Source of the DNA: Pseudovibrio sp947494035
GTDB lineage: Bacteria > Pseudomonadota > Alphaproteobacteria > Rhizobiales > Stappiaceae
Direction of reading: 5' to 3'
Length of the DNA: 64,000 bases
Assembly: GCA_947494035.1 (NCBI GenBank)
Contig: CANLTN010000021.1
Location: forward strand, 1-64,000
How positions within the stretch are numbered: the first letter of the stretch is position 1; every line of letters begins with the position of its first letter. The translations under genes and the position numbers were made by a program. The notes below the pieces were generated by a model that did not search any database, was not told the origin of the DNA, and saw only the letters and a program-made list of their open reading frames with translations. This document shows, one piece after another, positions 42,175 through 51,748 of the stretch.

Positions 42175-43386
42175 ATGGACGACTTTCACAAGACACGCCG
42201 GCTCCCGCCATACGTCTTTGAACAGGTCAATCGTCTGAAAGCCAAAGCGCGAGCGGCAGGTGCCGATATTGTCGATATGGGCATGGGCAATCCTGATTTG
42301 CCGACGCCTCAGCATATTGTCGACAAGCTGGTGGAGACGGTCCAGAACCCGCGCACGCATCGCTACTCGGCTTCCAAGGGGATTCCGGGATTGCGTAAAG
42401 CGCAGGCTGGCTATTACGAGCGCCGCTTTGGTGTGAAGCTGGACCCCGACACGCAGGTTGTTGCGACGCTTGGGTCCAAGGAGGGCTTTGCCAACATGGC
42501 GCAGGCGATTACTGCGCCGGGTGATGTGGTGCTGGTGCCTAATCCGTCTTACCCAATCCATGCCTTTGGCTTTCTGATGGCTGGCGGTTCGCTGCGGTCA
42601 ATTCCTGCAAATCCGGGACCGGAGTTGTTTGACGCGCTTGAGCGGGCTGTTGTCCACTCTATCCCGAAACCAATCGCAATTATTCTGTGCTTCCCTGCTA
42701 ACCCGACTGCCAGCGTTGCTGATCTGGACTTTTATCGGGATGTGGTGGCGTTTGCGCGTAAGCACGAGATCTATGTGCTTTCCGATCTGGCGTACTCTGA
42801 AATCTACTTCGGCGATGTACCTCCTCCGAGCATCCTGCAGGTGGAAGGGGCGATGGATATCGCCGTTGAGTTTACCTCTTTGTCCAAAACCTTCTCCATG
42901 CCGGGGTGGCGTATGGGCTTTGCCGTTGGTAATGAGCGCCTGATCGCGGCGCTTGCCCGCGTGAAGTCCTATCTGGATTATGGGGCGTTCACCCCAATTC
43001 AGGTGGCAGCGGCAGCGGCGCTGAACGGACCGGATGACTGTATCCGCGAGACGCGCGCTATATACAAAAAACGCCGTGATGTGCTGATTGACTCGTTTGG
43101 ACGCGCTGGTTGGGATATACCGGCTCCCGAAGCTTCCATGTTTGCCTGGGCGCCAATTCCAGCGCAGTTCAGGCATCTTGGGTCTTTGGAGTTCTCCAAG
43201 CTGCTGATTGAGAAGGCAGATGTGGCAGTGGCTCCGGGTATCGGCTTTGGTGAACACGGTGAAGGTTTTGTGCGCTTGGGTCTGGTTGAAAACGAACAAC
43301 GTATTCGACAGGCTGCACGTAGCATTCGAAAATTCTTTGAAGACGCGGAAAGCGATTCAAAGGAATTGAGTAAATCGGACGCTTAG
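42175..43386 (+). CDS. Class I/II aminotransferase (AlaC-like)
   Basis: A 403-residue PLP aminotransferase of the AlaC/LL-diaminopimelate aminotransferase-like branch that commonly precedes hom in alphaproteobacteria. Motifs are DIVDMGMGNPDLPTPQHI, RYSASKGIPGLRKA, VLVPNPSYPIHAFGF, CFPANPTASVADLDF, YVLSDLAYSEIYF and SLSKTFSMPGWRMGFAVG, which holds the PLP Lys. It probably makes alanine or a related amino acid from pyruvate. Start at MDDFHKTRR, preceded by GAGG; an upstream frame of 21 codons is not needed. The gap to hom is 31 bases. Confidence 0.9.
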   Translation: MDDFHKTRRLPPYVFEQVNRLKAKARAAGADIVDMGMGNPDLPTPQHIVDKLVETVQNPRTHRYSASKGIPGLRKAQAGYYERRFGVKLDPDTQVVATLGSKEGFANMAQAITAPGDVVLVPNPSYPIHAFGFLMAGGSLRSIPANPGPELFDALERAVVHSIPKPIAIILCFPANPTASVADLDFYRDVVAFARKHEIYVLSDLAYSEIYFGDVPPPSILQVEGAMDIAVEFTSLSKTFSMPGWRMGFAVGNERLIAALARVKSYLDYGAFTPIQVAAAAALNGPDDCIRETRAIYKKRRDVLIDSFGRAGWDIPAPEASMFAWAPIPAQFRHLGSLEFSKLLIEKADVAVAPGIGFGEHGEGFVRLGLVENEQRIRQAARSIRKFFEDAESDSKELSKSDA

Positions 43387-43417
43387 GCGTCCGCCCACCT
43401 ACAGATACTGGGTATTT

Positions 43418-44743
43418 ATGACTGATAGTTTGAAAGTTGGCGTTGCTGGTCTTGGAACCGTCGGTGCTTCGTTGGTGCGTATCCTCGAAGCAAAGGCGAA
43501 CGTTCTTGCCAATCGATGTGGCCGACCTATCAAAGTAGTGGCTGTGAGTGCTCGCAGCCGCTCTAAAGATCGTGGTGTTAATCTGGATGGATTGACCTGG
43601 TTTGAAGATCCCGTTGAACTTGCCAAGTTTGACGGGATTGATGTTTTTGTGGAGCTGATTGGCGGTGACGAGGGTCCGGCTGAGGTGAGTGTCCGCACTG
43701 CACTGGAAACCGGAAAACACGTTGTTACAGCCAACAAAGCGCTGCTTGCAAAGCATGCCGTTGCCTTCTCGCGCCTTGCGGAAGACAAGGGTGTGAGCCT
43801 CAACTACGAGGCTGCTGCTGCTGGCGGCATTCCAATCATCAAGACCATGCGTGAGAGCCTTGCGGGCAATGATGTGTCCCGCGTTTATGGCATCATGAAC
43901 GGTACCTGCAACTACATCCTCACCCGTATGGAACGTGAAGGACTGTCATTTGCCGAGTGTCTTGCTGATGCGCAGCGCCTTGGGTATGCGGAGGCTGATC
44001 CGACCTTTGATATTGAAGGGTTTGATACGGCGCATAAGCTGGCGTTGCTGACCAGTCTTGCGTTTGGCTGTGAAGTCAATGCCGATGCAATCTACGTTGA
44101 AGGCATTTCCTCCATCACGACTGCTGATATTCGTGCTGCTGATGAACTTGGATACCGTATCAAGCTGCTGGGTGTTGCTCAGCGTACGGATACGGGTATA
44201 GAGCAGCGCGTGCATCCGACGATGGTGCCCAAGTCCTCTGCGATTGCCCGCATCGACGGCGTATTGAACGCCGTTGCGGTTGATGGTGATGCGGTTGGCG
44301 AGGTTGTGCTGGTTGGACCGGGTGCAGGCGGTGATGCGACAGCGTCCTCCGTAATCTCCGATATTGTTGACATTGCGCGCGATGTTTCCTTGCCGGTGTT
44401 TAGCCAATCTGCAACGACGCTTGAAGACTATGTTCCGGCACGGATGCGGGCGCATGCAGGTGGCTATTACATTCGGCTTGCTGTTCTGGATATGGCAGGC
44501 ACTTTTGCCACAATTGCGCGCTGTATGGCGGACAAGGGGATCTCACTTGAGTCTATTGTCCAACGTGGGCCGCATTCCAGAAATGATAAGGATGGTGTAA
44601 GCGATCCTGCAGCACCGCGAAACGTTATTCTGATCACACACGAGACCACAGAACTGGCTGTGCGTGAGGCATTGGATGCGATCGCTGCTGAAAAAGTGAC
44701 ATCTGGTAAACCCCAGATGTTGCGTATAGAAGACCTAAAATAA
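43418..44743 (+). CDS. hom: Homoserine dehydrogenase
   Basis: Hom reduces aspartate semialdehyde to homoserine, the branch point to threonine and methionine. The 441-residue protein has the NAD(P) site KVGVAGLGTVGASLVRILE, KHVVTANKALLAKH, the catalytic YGIMNGTCNYILTRME and ADPTFDIEGFDTAHKL. A C-terminal ACT domain (GGYYIRLAVLDMAGTFATIARCMADKGISLESIVQRG) probably senses threonine. It sits between the AlaC-like gene and glpX on one strand. Confidence 0.97.
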   Translation: MTDSLKVGVAGLGTVGASLVRILEAKANVLANRCGRPIKVVAVSARSRSKDRGVNLDGLTWFEDPVELAKFDGIDVFVELIGGDEGPAEVSVRTALETGKHVVTANKALLAKHAVAFSRLAEDKGVSLNYEAAAAGGIPIIKTMRESLAGNDVSRVYGIMNGTCNYILTRMEREGLSFAECLADAQRLGYAEADPTFDIEGFDTAHKLALLTSLAFGCEVNADAIYVEGISSITTADIRAADELGYRIKLLGVAQRTDTGIEQRVHPTMVPKSSAIARIDGVLNAVAVDGDAVGEVVLVGPGAGGDATASSVISDIVDIARDVSLPVFSQSATTLEDYVPARMRAHAGGYYIRLAVLDMAGTFATIARCMADKGISLESIVQRGPHSRNDKDGVSDPAAPRNVILITHETTELAVREALDAIAAEKVTSGKPQMLRIEDLK

Positions 44744-44789
44744 AACTTCCTCACGTTTAACGTGAAAATAGGACACCCGAGAGGTTTAA

Positions 44790-45785
44790 ATGGCGGATAG
44801 TCATCAGGACGCTACTGACGTTCTTGACCGTATTCTGACACTGGAACTTGCACGCGTTACGGAACGTGCCGCTGTATCTGCAGCACGTCTTCGTGGGCGG
44901 GGCGATGAAAAGGCAGCTGACCAGGCTGCTGTGGACGCAATGCGCCGCGAACTGAACCAACTACCAATCGACGGTACCGTCGTGATTGGCGAAGGGGAAC
45001 GTGATGAAGCGCCGATGCTCTACATTGGCGAAAAGGTTGGTACCAAAGACGGACCAAAGGTTGATATTGCCCTTGATCCGCTGGAAGGCACCACGATCTG
45101 CGCGAAGAACATGCCAAACTCCATTGCTGTTATTGCACTGGCACCGGAAGGTGGTTTGTTGAACGCACCAGACAGCTACATGGACAAGATTGCGATCGGG
45201 CCGGGTTACCCTGAGGGGACCATCGATCTGGATCGTCCTATTCAGGAAAACCTTGCAGCTGTTGCGAAAGCCAAGGGCTGCGAAATTAAAGAACTTACCG
45301 TCTGTGTGCTGGACCGTCCGCGTCACGCAAAGCTGATTGATGACATTCGCGGCACCGGCGCTTCCATCTACCTGATTGGTGATGGTGACGTGGCTGGCAT
45401 CATTTACACCACAGACCCTGAAGAGACCGGTATCGATCTTTATGTGGGTATTGGTGGTGCGCCTGAGGGTGTTCTGGCTGCTGCAGCTCTGCGCTGTATC
45501 GGTGGTCAGATGCAGGGCCGTCTGGTGATCACCCGCGAAGAGCAGGTTGAGCGCGCAGGCCGCATGGGCATTGATGACATCAACCGCAAATACACCATGG
45601 AAGAAATGGCGGGCGGCGATGTGCTGTTTGCTGCAACCGGTGTGACCACTGGTAACTTCCTCAAGGGTGTGAAGCTGGGCCGTAACAACATCACCACACA
45701 TACTGTTGTGATGCGCTCTACGACCGGTACAGTTCGCTTCATCGAGGCCAAGCATACCCAGTTGGAAAAATTCCATCTGGATTGA
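44790..45785 (+). CDS. glpX: Class II fructose-1,6-bisphosphatase
   Basis: GlpX hydrolyses fructose-1,6-bisphosphate in gluconeogenesis. The 331-residue protein shows VVIGEGERDEAPMLYIGE, the metal-binding VDIALDPLEGTTICAKN, LIGDGDVAGI, YVGIGGAPEGVLAAAALRCIGG and the C-terminal VMRSTTGTVRFIE. The gene order after hom is conserved in alphaproteobacteria. A likely terminator separates it from recJ. Confidence 0.97.
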   Translation: MADSHQDATDVLDRILTLELARVTERAAVSAARLRGRGDEKAADQAAVDAMRRELNQLPIDGTVVIGEGERDEAPMLYIGEKVGTKDGPKVDIALDPLEGTTICAKNMPNSIAVIALAPEGGLLNAPDSYMDKIAIGPGYPEGTIDLDRPIQENLAAVAKAKGCEIKELTVCVLDRPRHAKLIDDIRGTGASIYLIGDGDVAGIIYTTDPEETGIDLYVGIGGAPEGVLAAAALRCIGGQMQGRLVITREEQVERAGRMGIDDINRKYTMEEMAGGDVLFAATGVTTGNFLKGVKLGRNNITTHTVVMRSTTGTVRFIEAKHTQLEKFHLD

Positions 45786-45813
45786 TTTAGGGCTTTTTCC
45801 GAGCTAATTGATT

Positions 45814-45848
45814 AAAGCGGGCGGGTGTGGTGAACACTCGGCCGCTTT
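45814..45848 (+). terminator. glpX-recJ intergenic terminator
   Basis: AAAGCGG and CCGCTTT, with an inner GGGTGT/ACACTC pairing, form a long hairpin followed by a T-rich stretch just before recJ. Confidence 0.65.
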
Positions 45849-45882
45849 TGCTTTTTTATAAGAACCCAGGCAGTTTCTCTTT

Positions 45883-47715
45883 ATGGTTATGACATTGGAT
45901 ACATCTGATGCCGAGCGACGTGTGGTCCTTGGTGTCAAAAAGTCTTTAAGCGCACGGGTGTGGCGCGAGCGGCTTGATGATCAGGGGCTTTCACAGGCGC
46001 TTGCCATTGCTCAAAGAACTGAATTGCCTGAAGTGGTGGGCCGGGTGCTGGCCGGACGCAATGTGTTGCTTGAAGAGGCTTCCGGCTTCCTGAACCCTTC
46101 CATTAAAGATCTGATGCCTGATCCTTCCAAACTGGTGGATATGGATAAGGCCTGCGCCCGTGTTGCCGATGCGGTGCAGGCGGGCGTCAAGATTGCTGTG
46201 TTTGGTGACTATGATGTGGACGGGGCAACCTCCTCGGCCTTGTTGAAGCGCTATCTTGTGCAACTTGGTGCGGAGCCGGATGTTTACATCCCCGACCGGA
46301 TCATTGATGGCTACGGGCCGAACCCGACTGCGATCAACCAGCTTTATGCGGACGGCGCGCGGCTATTGGTCACCGTGGACTGTGGGTCAACCTCGTTTGA
46401 AGCGTTTGACGAGGCCAAGCGCATCGGGCTTGAGGTGGTGGTTCTGGATCACCATCAGGTAGATGAGAAGTTCCCTGAAGTTCATGCGCTGGTGAATGCC
46501 AACCGGCAGGACGATCTGTCCGGCCAAGGCCATTTGGCGGCTGTTGGAGTTACCTTCCTTTTCCTTGTGGGGCTGAACCGTGAGCTGCGTCGCCGTGGGG
46601 CCTTTGCTCAACGTGCTGAACCGCGTCTCATGGACCTGCTGGACCTTGTTGCGCTTGGAACCATTTGTGATGTGGTGCCGCTGAAAGGGCTCAACCGCGC
46701 TTACGTGGTGCAGGGTCTGAAGGTAATGGCGCGGCGTGATAATGTTGGGCTCTCTTGCCTTGCAGACATCTCGCGCTTGAGCGGAAAGCCGACACCTTAC
46801 CATCTGGGTTACATGCTTGGGCCACGCATCAACGCGGGCGGACGTATCGGTGATTCTGCGCTCGGCATGAAGCTGCTTTCCTCTGATGATCGAGATGAAG
46901 GGGAGCGCATTGCGGCGACGCTCGAGCGTCTCAATCAGGAGCGTCAGGCGATGGAAGCCGTTATGCTGGAAGAAGGAGAGGGGCAGGCATTCCAGAAGAT
47001 GGAAGGAGCTGTTCCCCCTGCTGTGCTTTTGACTGGTGCTGACGGCTGGCATCCGGGTGTGGTTGGGCTCATTGCCTCGCGGCTGAAAGAGCGTTATCGC
47101 CGACCTGCGTTTGCCATGGCATTTAACGAGAAAGGGATGGGCACAGGCTCTGGCCGCTCAATTATCGGCGTTGATCTGGGATCTGCTGTGCGGGAGGCTG
47201 TTGAGGCGGGCTTGCTGGTTAAGGGCGGCGGACATGCCATGGCGGCTGGACTGACCATCGAAAAAGAGAAAGTGCCCGAGTTCGAGGCGTTCTTGACCGA
47301 GAAGCTGGGTGAGGATGTGGAGCAGGCCTCTGCGGATCATGAACTGACCGTCGATGGTGTTCTCACGCCTGCGGGCGCAAACCTGAGCCTGTTGGATATG
47401 CTGGAGCAGGCCGGGCCTTATGGGGCCTCGCACGCTGAGCCGGTCTTCGCTTTGCCGTCGGTGCCGATCAAGTTTTCCAAGGTGGTTGGGCAGGGCCATG
47501 TGAGCGTGACGCTGGGTGGCAATGACGGTACCAATTTGAAGGCGATTGCCTTTAAGGCGGAAGACCAGCCACATGGTAAAGCGCTACTACAATCGCGCGG
47601 GAAGCCTTTGCATATTGCCGGAAGTTTGAGCGTTGATACCTGGCAGGGGCAGGCAAAACCATCCTTGCGCATCATTGATGTTGCTGATCCGGCTAAGGGA
47701 CAATTCGGTGCTTAG
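45883..47715 (+). CDS. recJ: Single-strand-specific 5'-3' exonuclease RecJ
   Basis: RecJ degrades single-stranded DNA from the 5' end in recombination and mismatch repair. The 610-residue protein has the DHH-family motifs: IAVFGDYDVDGATSSALL (near residue 108), VTVDCGST, VVLDHHQVDE (near 188), and LGTICDVVPL. The DHHA1 domain follows with GADGWHPGVVGLIASRLKERY and VKGGGHAMAAGLT, and the C-terminus has an OB-like domain. The ATG at 45883 is used; an in-frame ATG at 45889 is possible. Confidence 0.96.
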   Translation: MVMTLDTSDAERRVVLGVKKSLSARVWRERLDDQGLSQALAIAQRTELPEVVGRVLAGRNVLLEEASGFLNPSIKDLMPDPSKLVDMDKACARVADAVQAGVKIAVFGDYDVDGATSSALLKRYLVQLGAEPDVYIPDRIIDGYGPNPTAINQLYADGARLLVTVDCGSTSFEAFDEAKRIGLEVVVLDHHQVDEKFPEVHALVNANRQDDLSGQGHLAAVGVTFLFLVGLNRELRRRGAFAQRAEPRLMDLLDLVALGTICDVVPLKGLNRAYVVQGLKVMARRDNVGLSCLADISRLSGKPTPYHLGYMLGPRINAGGRIGDSALGMKLLSSDDRDEGERIAATLERLNQERQAMEAVMLEEGEGQAFQKMEGAVPPAVLLTGADGWHPGVVGLIASRLKERYRRPAFAMAFNEKGMGTGSGRSIIGVDLGSAVREAVEAGLLVKGGGHAMAAGLTIEKEKVPEFEAFLTEKLGEDVEQASADHELTVDGVLTPAGANLSLLDMLEQAGPYGASHAEPVFALPSVPIKFSKVVGQGHVSVTLGGNDGTNLKAIAFKAEDQPHGKALLQSRGKPLHIAGSLSVDTWQGQAKPSLRIIDVADPAKGQFGA

Positions 47716-47798
47716 GCAAGGGGCTCGTCTTATACTTTTCAGAGGGAAGCTACCTGTGTGCGGTATGCTCTTGAGCCAACGCTAACAAGGGAATCTTG

Positions 47799-48242
47799 AT
47801 GAGTATTCGTAGGTATCGTGCAGACGATTTGGGCAGCTGCCTTGAGATTTTTGAAGGTAACACGCCCAAGTTCTTTGACCAAAGTGAGCGGGAAGATTAT
47901 CGCCGCTATCTGGAAACACTGAATGATCCTTATTTCGTCTTTGAGCAGGCTGGGCAGGTTGTCGGTGCTGGCGGTTACTGCCAAGGTCCCAATGAGATTG
48001 GGCTGGCATGGGGCATGGTGCGCTGTGATCTGCATGGGCAGGGGATTGGATCTGCTCTTGTTCGCTACCGGCTTGAGCGTATTGCGCAGGACCATCCAGA
48101 TCGGGCCGTTGTGATTGACACGTCGCAGCATACATCTCCTTTCTATGAGAAGATGGGATTTGAAACCCAGTCAGTTAAAGAGGATGGGTATGGACCGGGA
48201 CTGCACATGGTGTTGATGAAGCGTCCGGTCTCATTGGCCTAG
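47799..48242 (+). CDS. GNAT acetyltransferase
   Basis: A 147-residue single-domain GNAT protein: IRRYRADDLGSCLEIFEGN at the N-terminus, the acetyl-CoA-binding motif A region GMVRCDLHGQGIGSALVRYRLERIA, and a C-terminal VVIDTSQHTSPFYEKMGFETQ. The acceptor is unknown. The ATG directly follows a TTG; AAGGGA lies upstream. Its 3' end overlaps a second, opposite-strand GNAT gene by 12 bases. Confidence 0.86.
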   Translation: MSIRRYRADDLGSCLEIFEGNTPKFFDQSEREDYRRYLETLNDPYFVFEQAGQVVGAGGYCQGPNEIGLAWGMVRCDLHGQGIGSALVRYRLERIAQDHPDRAVVIDTSQHTSPFYEKMGFETQSVKEDGYGPGLHMVLMKRPVSLA

Positions 48243-48698
48243 GTGTTTGCGGAAAATGTTTACCCCGTTCACATCCTCCTCAATGCATTGCCAGCCAAGT
48301 TTTTCATAATAGCTGCGCAGGCTGAGTTTTGCGAAGAGGTAGAGCGGTGTGCTTTCGCTGTTCCACGCCAGCTTTTCAAGCTCGTTCACAAGCCGCGCAC
48401 CGATGCCTTTGCCTCTGTGTGCGGGCGAGATCCATAGGGATGCCAGCCATGGTGTGTATTGCGGGCGTTTACTCATATCTGATCTGACCAGCGTGACTGT
48501 GCCAAGGAACTGGTGTTGGTCATGAGCGATTAATGTTGTCGGTATGGTTGTCTTGTCAAAACTGGCCTGAAGTTCCTTATGAACATCTTCAATGGGGTGA
48601 CCTTCTTCTTTCCACCATTCCAGCCAGATGCCCTTTGCGGCTTCTTCCAGATACTGCGGAGTGTCAGCCAGATCTGAAATTGTCAGGGAATCAATCAT
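48231..48698 (-). CDS. GNAT acetyltransferase (convergent)
   Basis: A 155-residue GNAT protein. ATLWISPAHRG-like sequence (WLASLWISPAHRGKGIGARLVNELEKLAW) is the acetyl-CoA site, followed by LYLFAKLSLRSYYEKLGWQCIEEDV. The acceptor is unknown. GAGAGG fits the second ATG (48698) better than the first (48704). It overlaps the other GNAT gene tail to tail; the two are not close paralogues by eye. Confidence 0.86.
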   Translation of the reverse strand: MIDSLTISDLADTPQYLEEAAKGIWLEWWKEEGHPIEDVHKELQASFDKTTIPTTLIAHDQHQFLGTVTLVRSDMSKRPQYTPWLASLWISPAHRGKGIGARLVNELEKLAWNSESTPLYLFAKLSLRSYYEKLGWQCIEEDVNGVNIFRKHLGQ

Positions 48699-48874
48699 TG
48701 CCATCCTCTCTGCTGTTTGAGGGACTATAGCTTGGGCACGGGGTTTGTCAGTCTTAAAACATCAAGTTGTTTTGAGGTGAGGTTTGCAATTTTTGTAGGT
48801 TCTCTTAAATGCAGTTGATGCATGCTCGTGTTTCGCGCAGTATGTACTTTGGAACAGGGATTTAAGGAGTAGCT

Positions 48875-49294
48875 ATGCTGGAGGATGCAAGTGACGCGGC
48901 GCCGGTAGACCAATCACGGATTAAACTTGGTCAGGGGCTTGGTCTTGGCTTGGCGCTTGGCGGGTTTTGCGGTGTTATTGCTATCCTGAGCTCAGCGGCA
49001 AGCTCGCATGCAGTAGACAACCAGCTTCTGCAGATTATCTCGCAAATTACGATGATGCATGCAGCTGCGTTTGTGGGGCTTGGTGTGGCTCACGGGATTA
49101 CCAATTCAAAGGGCATTGCGCTTGCGATGCTACTGCTGTTTGCAGGGGTCGGGTTGTTCTGCGGTGATCTGGCTCAGCGGTTGTTCGTGGGCGATAAGCT
49201 CTTCGACTTTGCTGCTCCAACGGGCGGGATGTTGATGATCTTTGGCTGGCTTGTCGTCTTTCTGAGTGGCCTGAACCGGTTGATCAAGAGCTAG
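48875..49294 (+). CDS. DUF423-type membrane protein
   Basis: A 139-residue protein with four membrane helices. After a polar start come LGLGLALGGFCGVIAILSSAASSHAV, QITMMHAAAFVGLGVAHG, IALAMLLLFAGVGLFCGDLAQRLF and the glycine-rich APTGGMLMIFGWLVVFLSG. The MHAAA and AP-GG-MI-GW pattern is that of DUF423 (YgdD-like). Function is unknown. AAGGAG precedes the ATG. A dispersed repeat begins at its stop codon. Confidence 0.82.
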   Translation: MLEDASDAAPVDQSRIKLGQGLGLGLALGGFCGVIAILSSAASSHAVDNQLLQIISQITMMHAAAFVGLGVAHGITNSKGIALAMLLLFAGVGLFCGDLAQRLFVGDKLFDFAAPTGGMLMIFGWLVVFLSGLNRLIKS

Positions 49295-49397
49295 AGCGTA
49301 TTCCCGAAAAGTGGGTCCGGTTTTCGGAGAAGAATACGCGTGAAAATAAACGCTTAGAGCTTGGTGCGTGAATTCATATGAACGTGACATGCTCTAA
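49291..49397 (+). repeat. Dispersed ~107-bp repeat, copy 1
   Basis: Starts with CTAGAGCG and ends with GCTCTA, so the ends are inverted. Inside are TTCCCGAAAAGTG, an inner inverted pair (GCGTATTC/GAATACGC), CGTGAAAATAA, TAGAGCTTG, and CATATGAACG. The same modules recur in the reverse orientation at 63039-63145. Such elements are typical of rhizobial intergenic repeats. Confidence 0.75.
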
Positions 49398-49422
49398 AGC
49401 GTTTCGAATCTTTTAGAAATGA

Positions 49423-49455
49423 CAAAGGGCGAACCGATTGGTCCGCCCTTTTTTT
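49423..49455. terminator. Bidirectional terminator between DUF423 and M3 peptidase genes
   Basis: AAAGGGCG and CGCCCTTT form the outer stem with inner ACC/GGT pairing and a T run. It can serve both the rightward DUF423 gene and the leftward peptidase gene. Confidence 0.75.
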
Positions 49456-49486
49456 GTTATGATATCCGGCTTGCAACGCCTTTTGC

Positions 49487-51535
49487 TTAACTGACCAGTC
49501 CGCGGCCTTTGAGAAGTGGTTCGATGGACGGCATTTTACCCCGGAAATCCATATAGGCTTTTGCCGGGTCCTGAGAGCCGCCCGCAGAATAGATAAACTC
49601 TTCCAGCTTGGACGCAGTGTCCGCATGGAAGGCATCGCCGGTTTCCTCAAAGGCTTCGAATGCATCAGCATCCATGACTTCTGACCAGAGGTAGCTGTAG
49701 TAGCCCGCAGAATATCCGTCACCTGAAAAGGCATGTAGGAGATGCGGGATGCGGTGGCGCATGATGATCTCTTTTGGCATGCCTATGTCGCCAAGGACCT
49801 TTTCTTCAACCTGAGCCGGGTCAAGCGTGGCGAGGGTTTCATCCTTATGGATTGCCATATCAACAATGGCCGTTGACAGATACTCAACGGTGGCAAAGCC
49901 CTGATTGAAGTTTGAGGCCGCCAGCAGACGCTCCAGCAGCTCTTCGGGAATGACTTCGCCGCTCTGGTAATGGCGGGCGAATTTCTTCAGGATTTCCGGC
50001 TGTGCCAACCAGTGCTCAAAGAGCTGGGAAGGCAGTTCCACAAAGTCCCGCGCCACGCTGGTGCCGGAGACAAGCGGGTGGGTGACGTTGGACATGAGGC
50101 CGTGGAGGCCGTGGCCAAATTCGTGGAACAGGGTGCGGGCATCATCAAAGGTCAGAAGGGTTGGTTCACCCTCTGGCGCTTTGGAGAAGTTCATCACATT
50201 GACGATGATGGGCCGGATGTCGCCTTTCAGCTTCTGCTGGGAGCGGAACGCACTCATCCAAGCACCGGAGCGCTTGGAAGAGCGGGCGAAGTAATCACCG
50301 ATAAAGATGCCGAGGTGTTTGTTGTTTTTGTCGAAGACCTCAAAGACACGAAGGTCCGGATGATAAAGATCCTGTCCCTTCAGCTCTTTGAAGGTGAGGC
50401 CAAATAGGCGAGTTGCGGTGTAAAAGGCGGCTTCGATCATCTGGTCGAGCTGGAAGTATGGCTTGATCTCGGCTTCATCCAGATCGTGCTTTGCGCTGCG
50501 CACTTTTTCTGAATAGTAGCGCCAGTCCCATGGAGCGATCTTGATGTTATCGCCTTCGTTTTGTGCCATCTCCTGCAGGTCTGCGGCTTCTTCCAGTGCA
50601 CGTTCTTTGGCTGGGCCCCACACGTTGGCCAGCAGTTCCTCTACCGCGCCGGTGTTCTTTGCCATGACATCGTCCAGCTTGAATGCGGCGAAGTTTTCAA
50701 AGCCGAGCAGTCTGGCTTTTTCATTGCGCAGCTGAACGGTTTCGCGAACGATCTCGGAGTTATTGGTCTTGCCCGGATTATTGCCGCGGTTTGCCCAAGC
50801 GGTGAAGGCTTCCTCACGCAAGTCACGGCGTTTGGAGAATTGCAGGAACGGCTCAATGGACGAGCGGGAGAGGGTGATGGCGTACTTGCCCGGTTCTCCG
50901 CGTTCCTCGGCAGCTGCACTGGCGGCTTTGACAAGGAAGTCCGGCAGGCCTTCCAGATCACTTTCGTTTTCCAGAAGCAGTTTGTAGGAAGCTTCGTCAG
51001 CCAGAACGTTCTGCGCAAAGCTGGTGCCAAGGGTGGCAAGGCGCTCGTTGATTTCTGCGATGCGGGCTTTGCCTGTGGCATCCAGGCCAGCGCCGGCGCG
51101 CTGATAGGTGGAATAGTAACGCTCAAGCACACGGTTCTGCTCAGGTGTGAGATTCAGCGTGTCCTTTTTGGCAATCAGAGTTTCGATGCGCTTGTAGAGG
51201 TCCGGGTTCAGGTGCTTTTTGGTGCTGTAGGCGGCGAGTTTGGGAGAAATGTTGCGTTCGACCTGCTGCAGGGTTTCGTTGGTATCTGCAGAGGAGAGGT
51301 TGAAAAATATGCTTGCAACCTGCTCCAGAGCATCTTCCGCCAGCTCCAAAGCAGCAATGGTGTTCTCAAAAGTCGGTTCTTCAGGATTTTGAGCGATGCG
51401 CTTGATGTTCGCTTCGCCCGCCTCACAGGCCTCTTCAAAAGCGTCTTCAAAATCTTCCGGTTTGATTTGTGAGAAAGGCGGAAGTCCAAACGGGGTTTTC
51501 CAATCTTGCAAAAGAACCTTTGCGATCTCGCTCAT
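49487..51535 (-). CDS. M3 family oligopeptidase/dipeptidyl carboxypeptidase
   Basis: A 682-residue zinc oligopeptidase of the M3 (Dcp/OpdA) family that degrades short peptides in the cytoplasm. The long helical N-terminus includes PEEPTFENTIAALELAEDAL; the active site is DDARTLFHEFGHGLHGLMS (HEFGH near residue 470) with the downstream third ligand in FVELPSQLFEHW. C-terminal IRMHRIPHLLHAFSGDGYSAGYYSYLWSEVMDADAF-like sequence holds the substrate Tyr/His. There is no signal peptide when started at MSEIAKVL, which a longer frame would obscure. Confidence 0.93.
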   Translation of the reverse strand: MSEIAKVLLQDWKTPFGLPPFSQIKPEDFEDAFEEACEAGEANIKRIAQNPEEPTFENTIAALELAEDALEQVASIFFNLSSADTNETLQQVERNISPKLAAYSTKKHLNPDLYKRIETLIAKKDTLNLTPEQNRVLERYYSTYQRAGAGLDATGKARIAEINERLATLGTSFAQNVLADEASYKLLLENESDLEGLPDFLVKAASAAAEERGEPGKYAITLSRSSIEPFLQFSKRRDLREEAFTAWANRGNNPGKTNNSEIVRETVQLRNEKARLLGFENFAAFKLDDVMAKNTGAVEELLANVWGPAKERALEEAADLQEMAQNEGDNIKIAPWDWRYYSEKVRSAKHDLDEAEIKPYFQLDQMIEAAFYTATRLFGLTFKELKGQDLYHPDLRVFEVFDKNNKHLGIFIGDYFARSSKRSGAWMSAFRSQQKLKGDIRPIIVNVMNFSKAPEGEPTLLTFDDARTLFHEFGHGLHGLMSNVTHPLVSGTSVARDFVELPSQLFEHWLAQPEILKKFARHYQSGEVIPEELLERLLAASNFNQGFATVEYLSTAIVDMAIHKDETLATLDPAQVEEKVLGDIGMPKEIIMRHRIPHLLHAFSGDGYSAGYYSYLWSEVMDADAFEAFEETGDAFHADTASKLEEFIYSAGGSQDPAKAYMDFRGKMPSIEPLLKGRGLVS

Positions 51536-51748
51536 TTTCAATCTCCGGTGACAACAAAATACAGGTTGGTCTCTCCGATGCGTGTGGGAGAGACAAGCAG
51601 CTTTCAAACAATATGGGACGCGCGCTCCCGCAGGACAGCGGTGCCTCTTTAAGGGAACGCGCGCTGGAGACGTGAATATGGGTGCTAATGGGAGCGGCGT
51701 AAAGGAAGCGGGGTGAAAAATCTCCCAATAGATCCCAATGGGTGTGCT

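Noticed and set aside
51609..51672. GC-rich inverted segments (GCGCGC arms) upstream of the M3 peptidase gene
   Set aside because: Pairing is imperfect and low in information; no T run or known motif supports a terminator or regulatory RNA.
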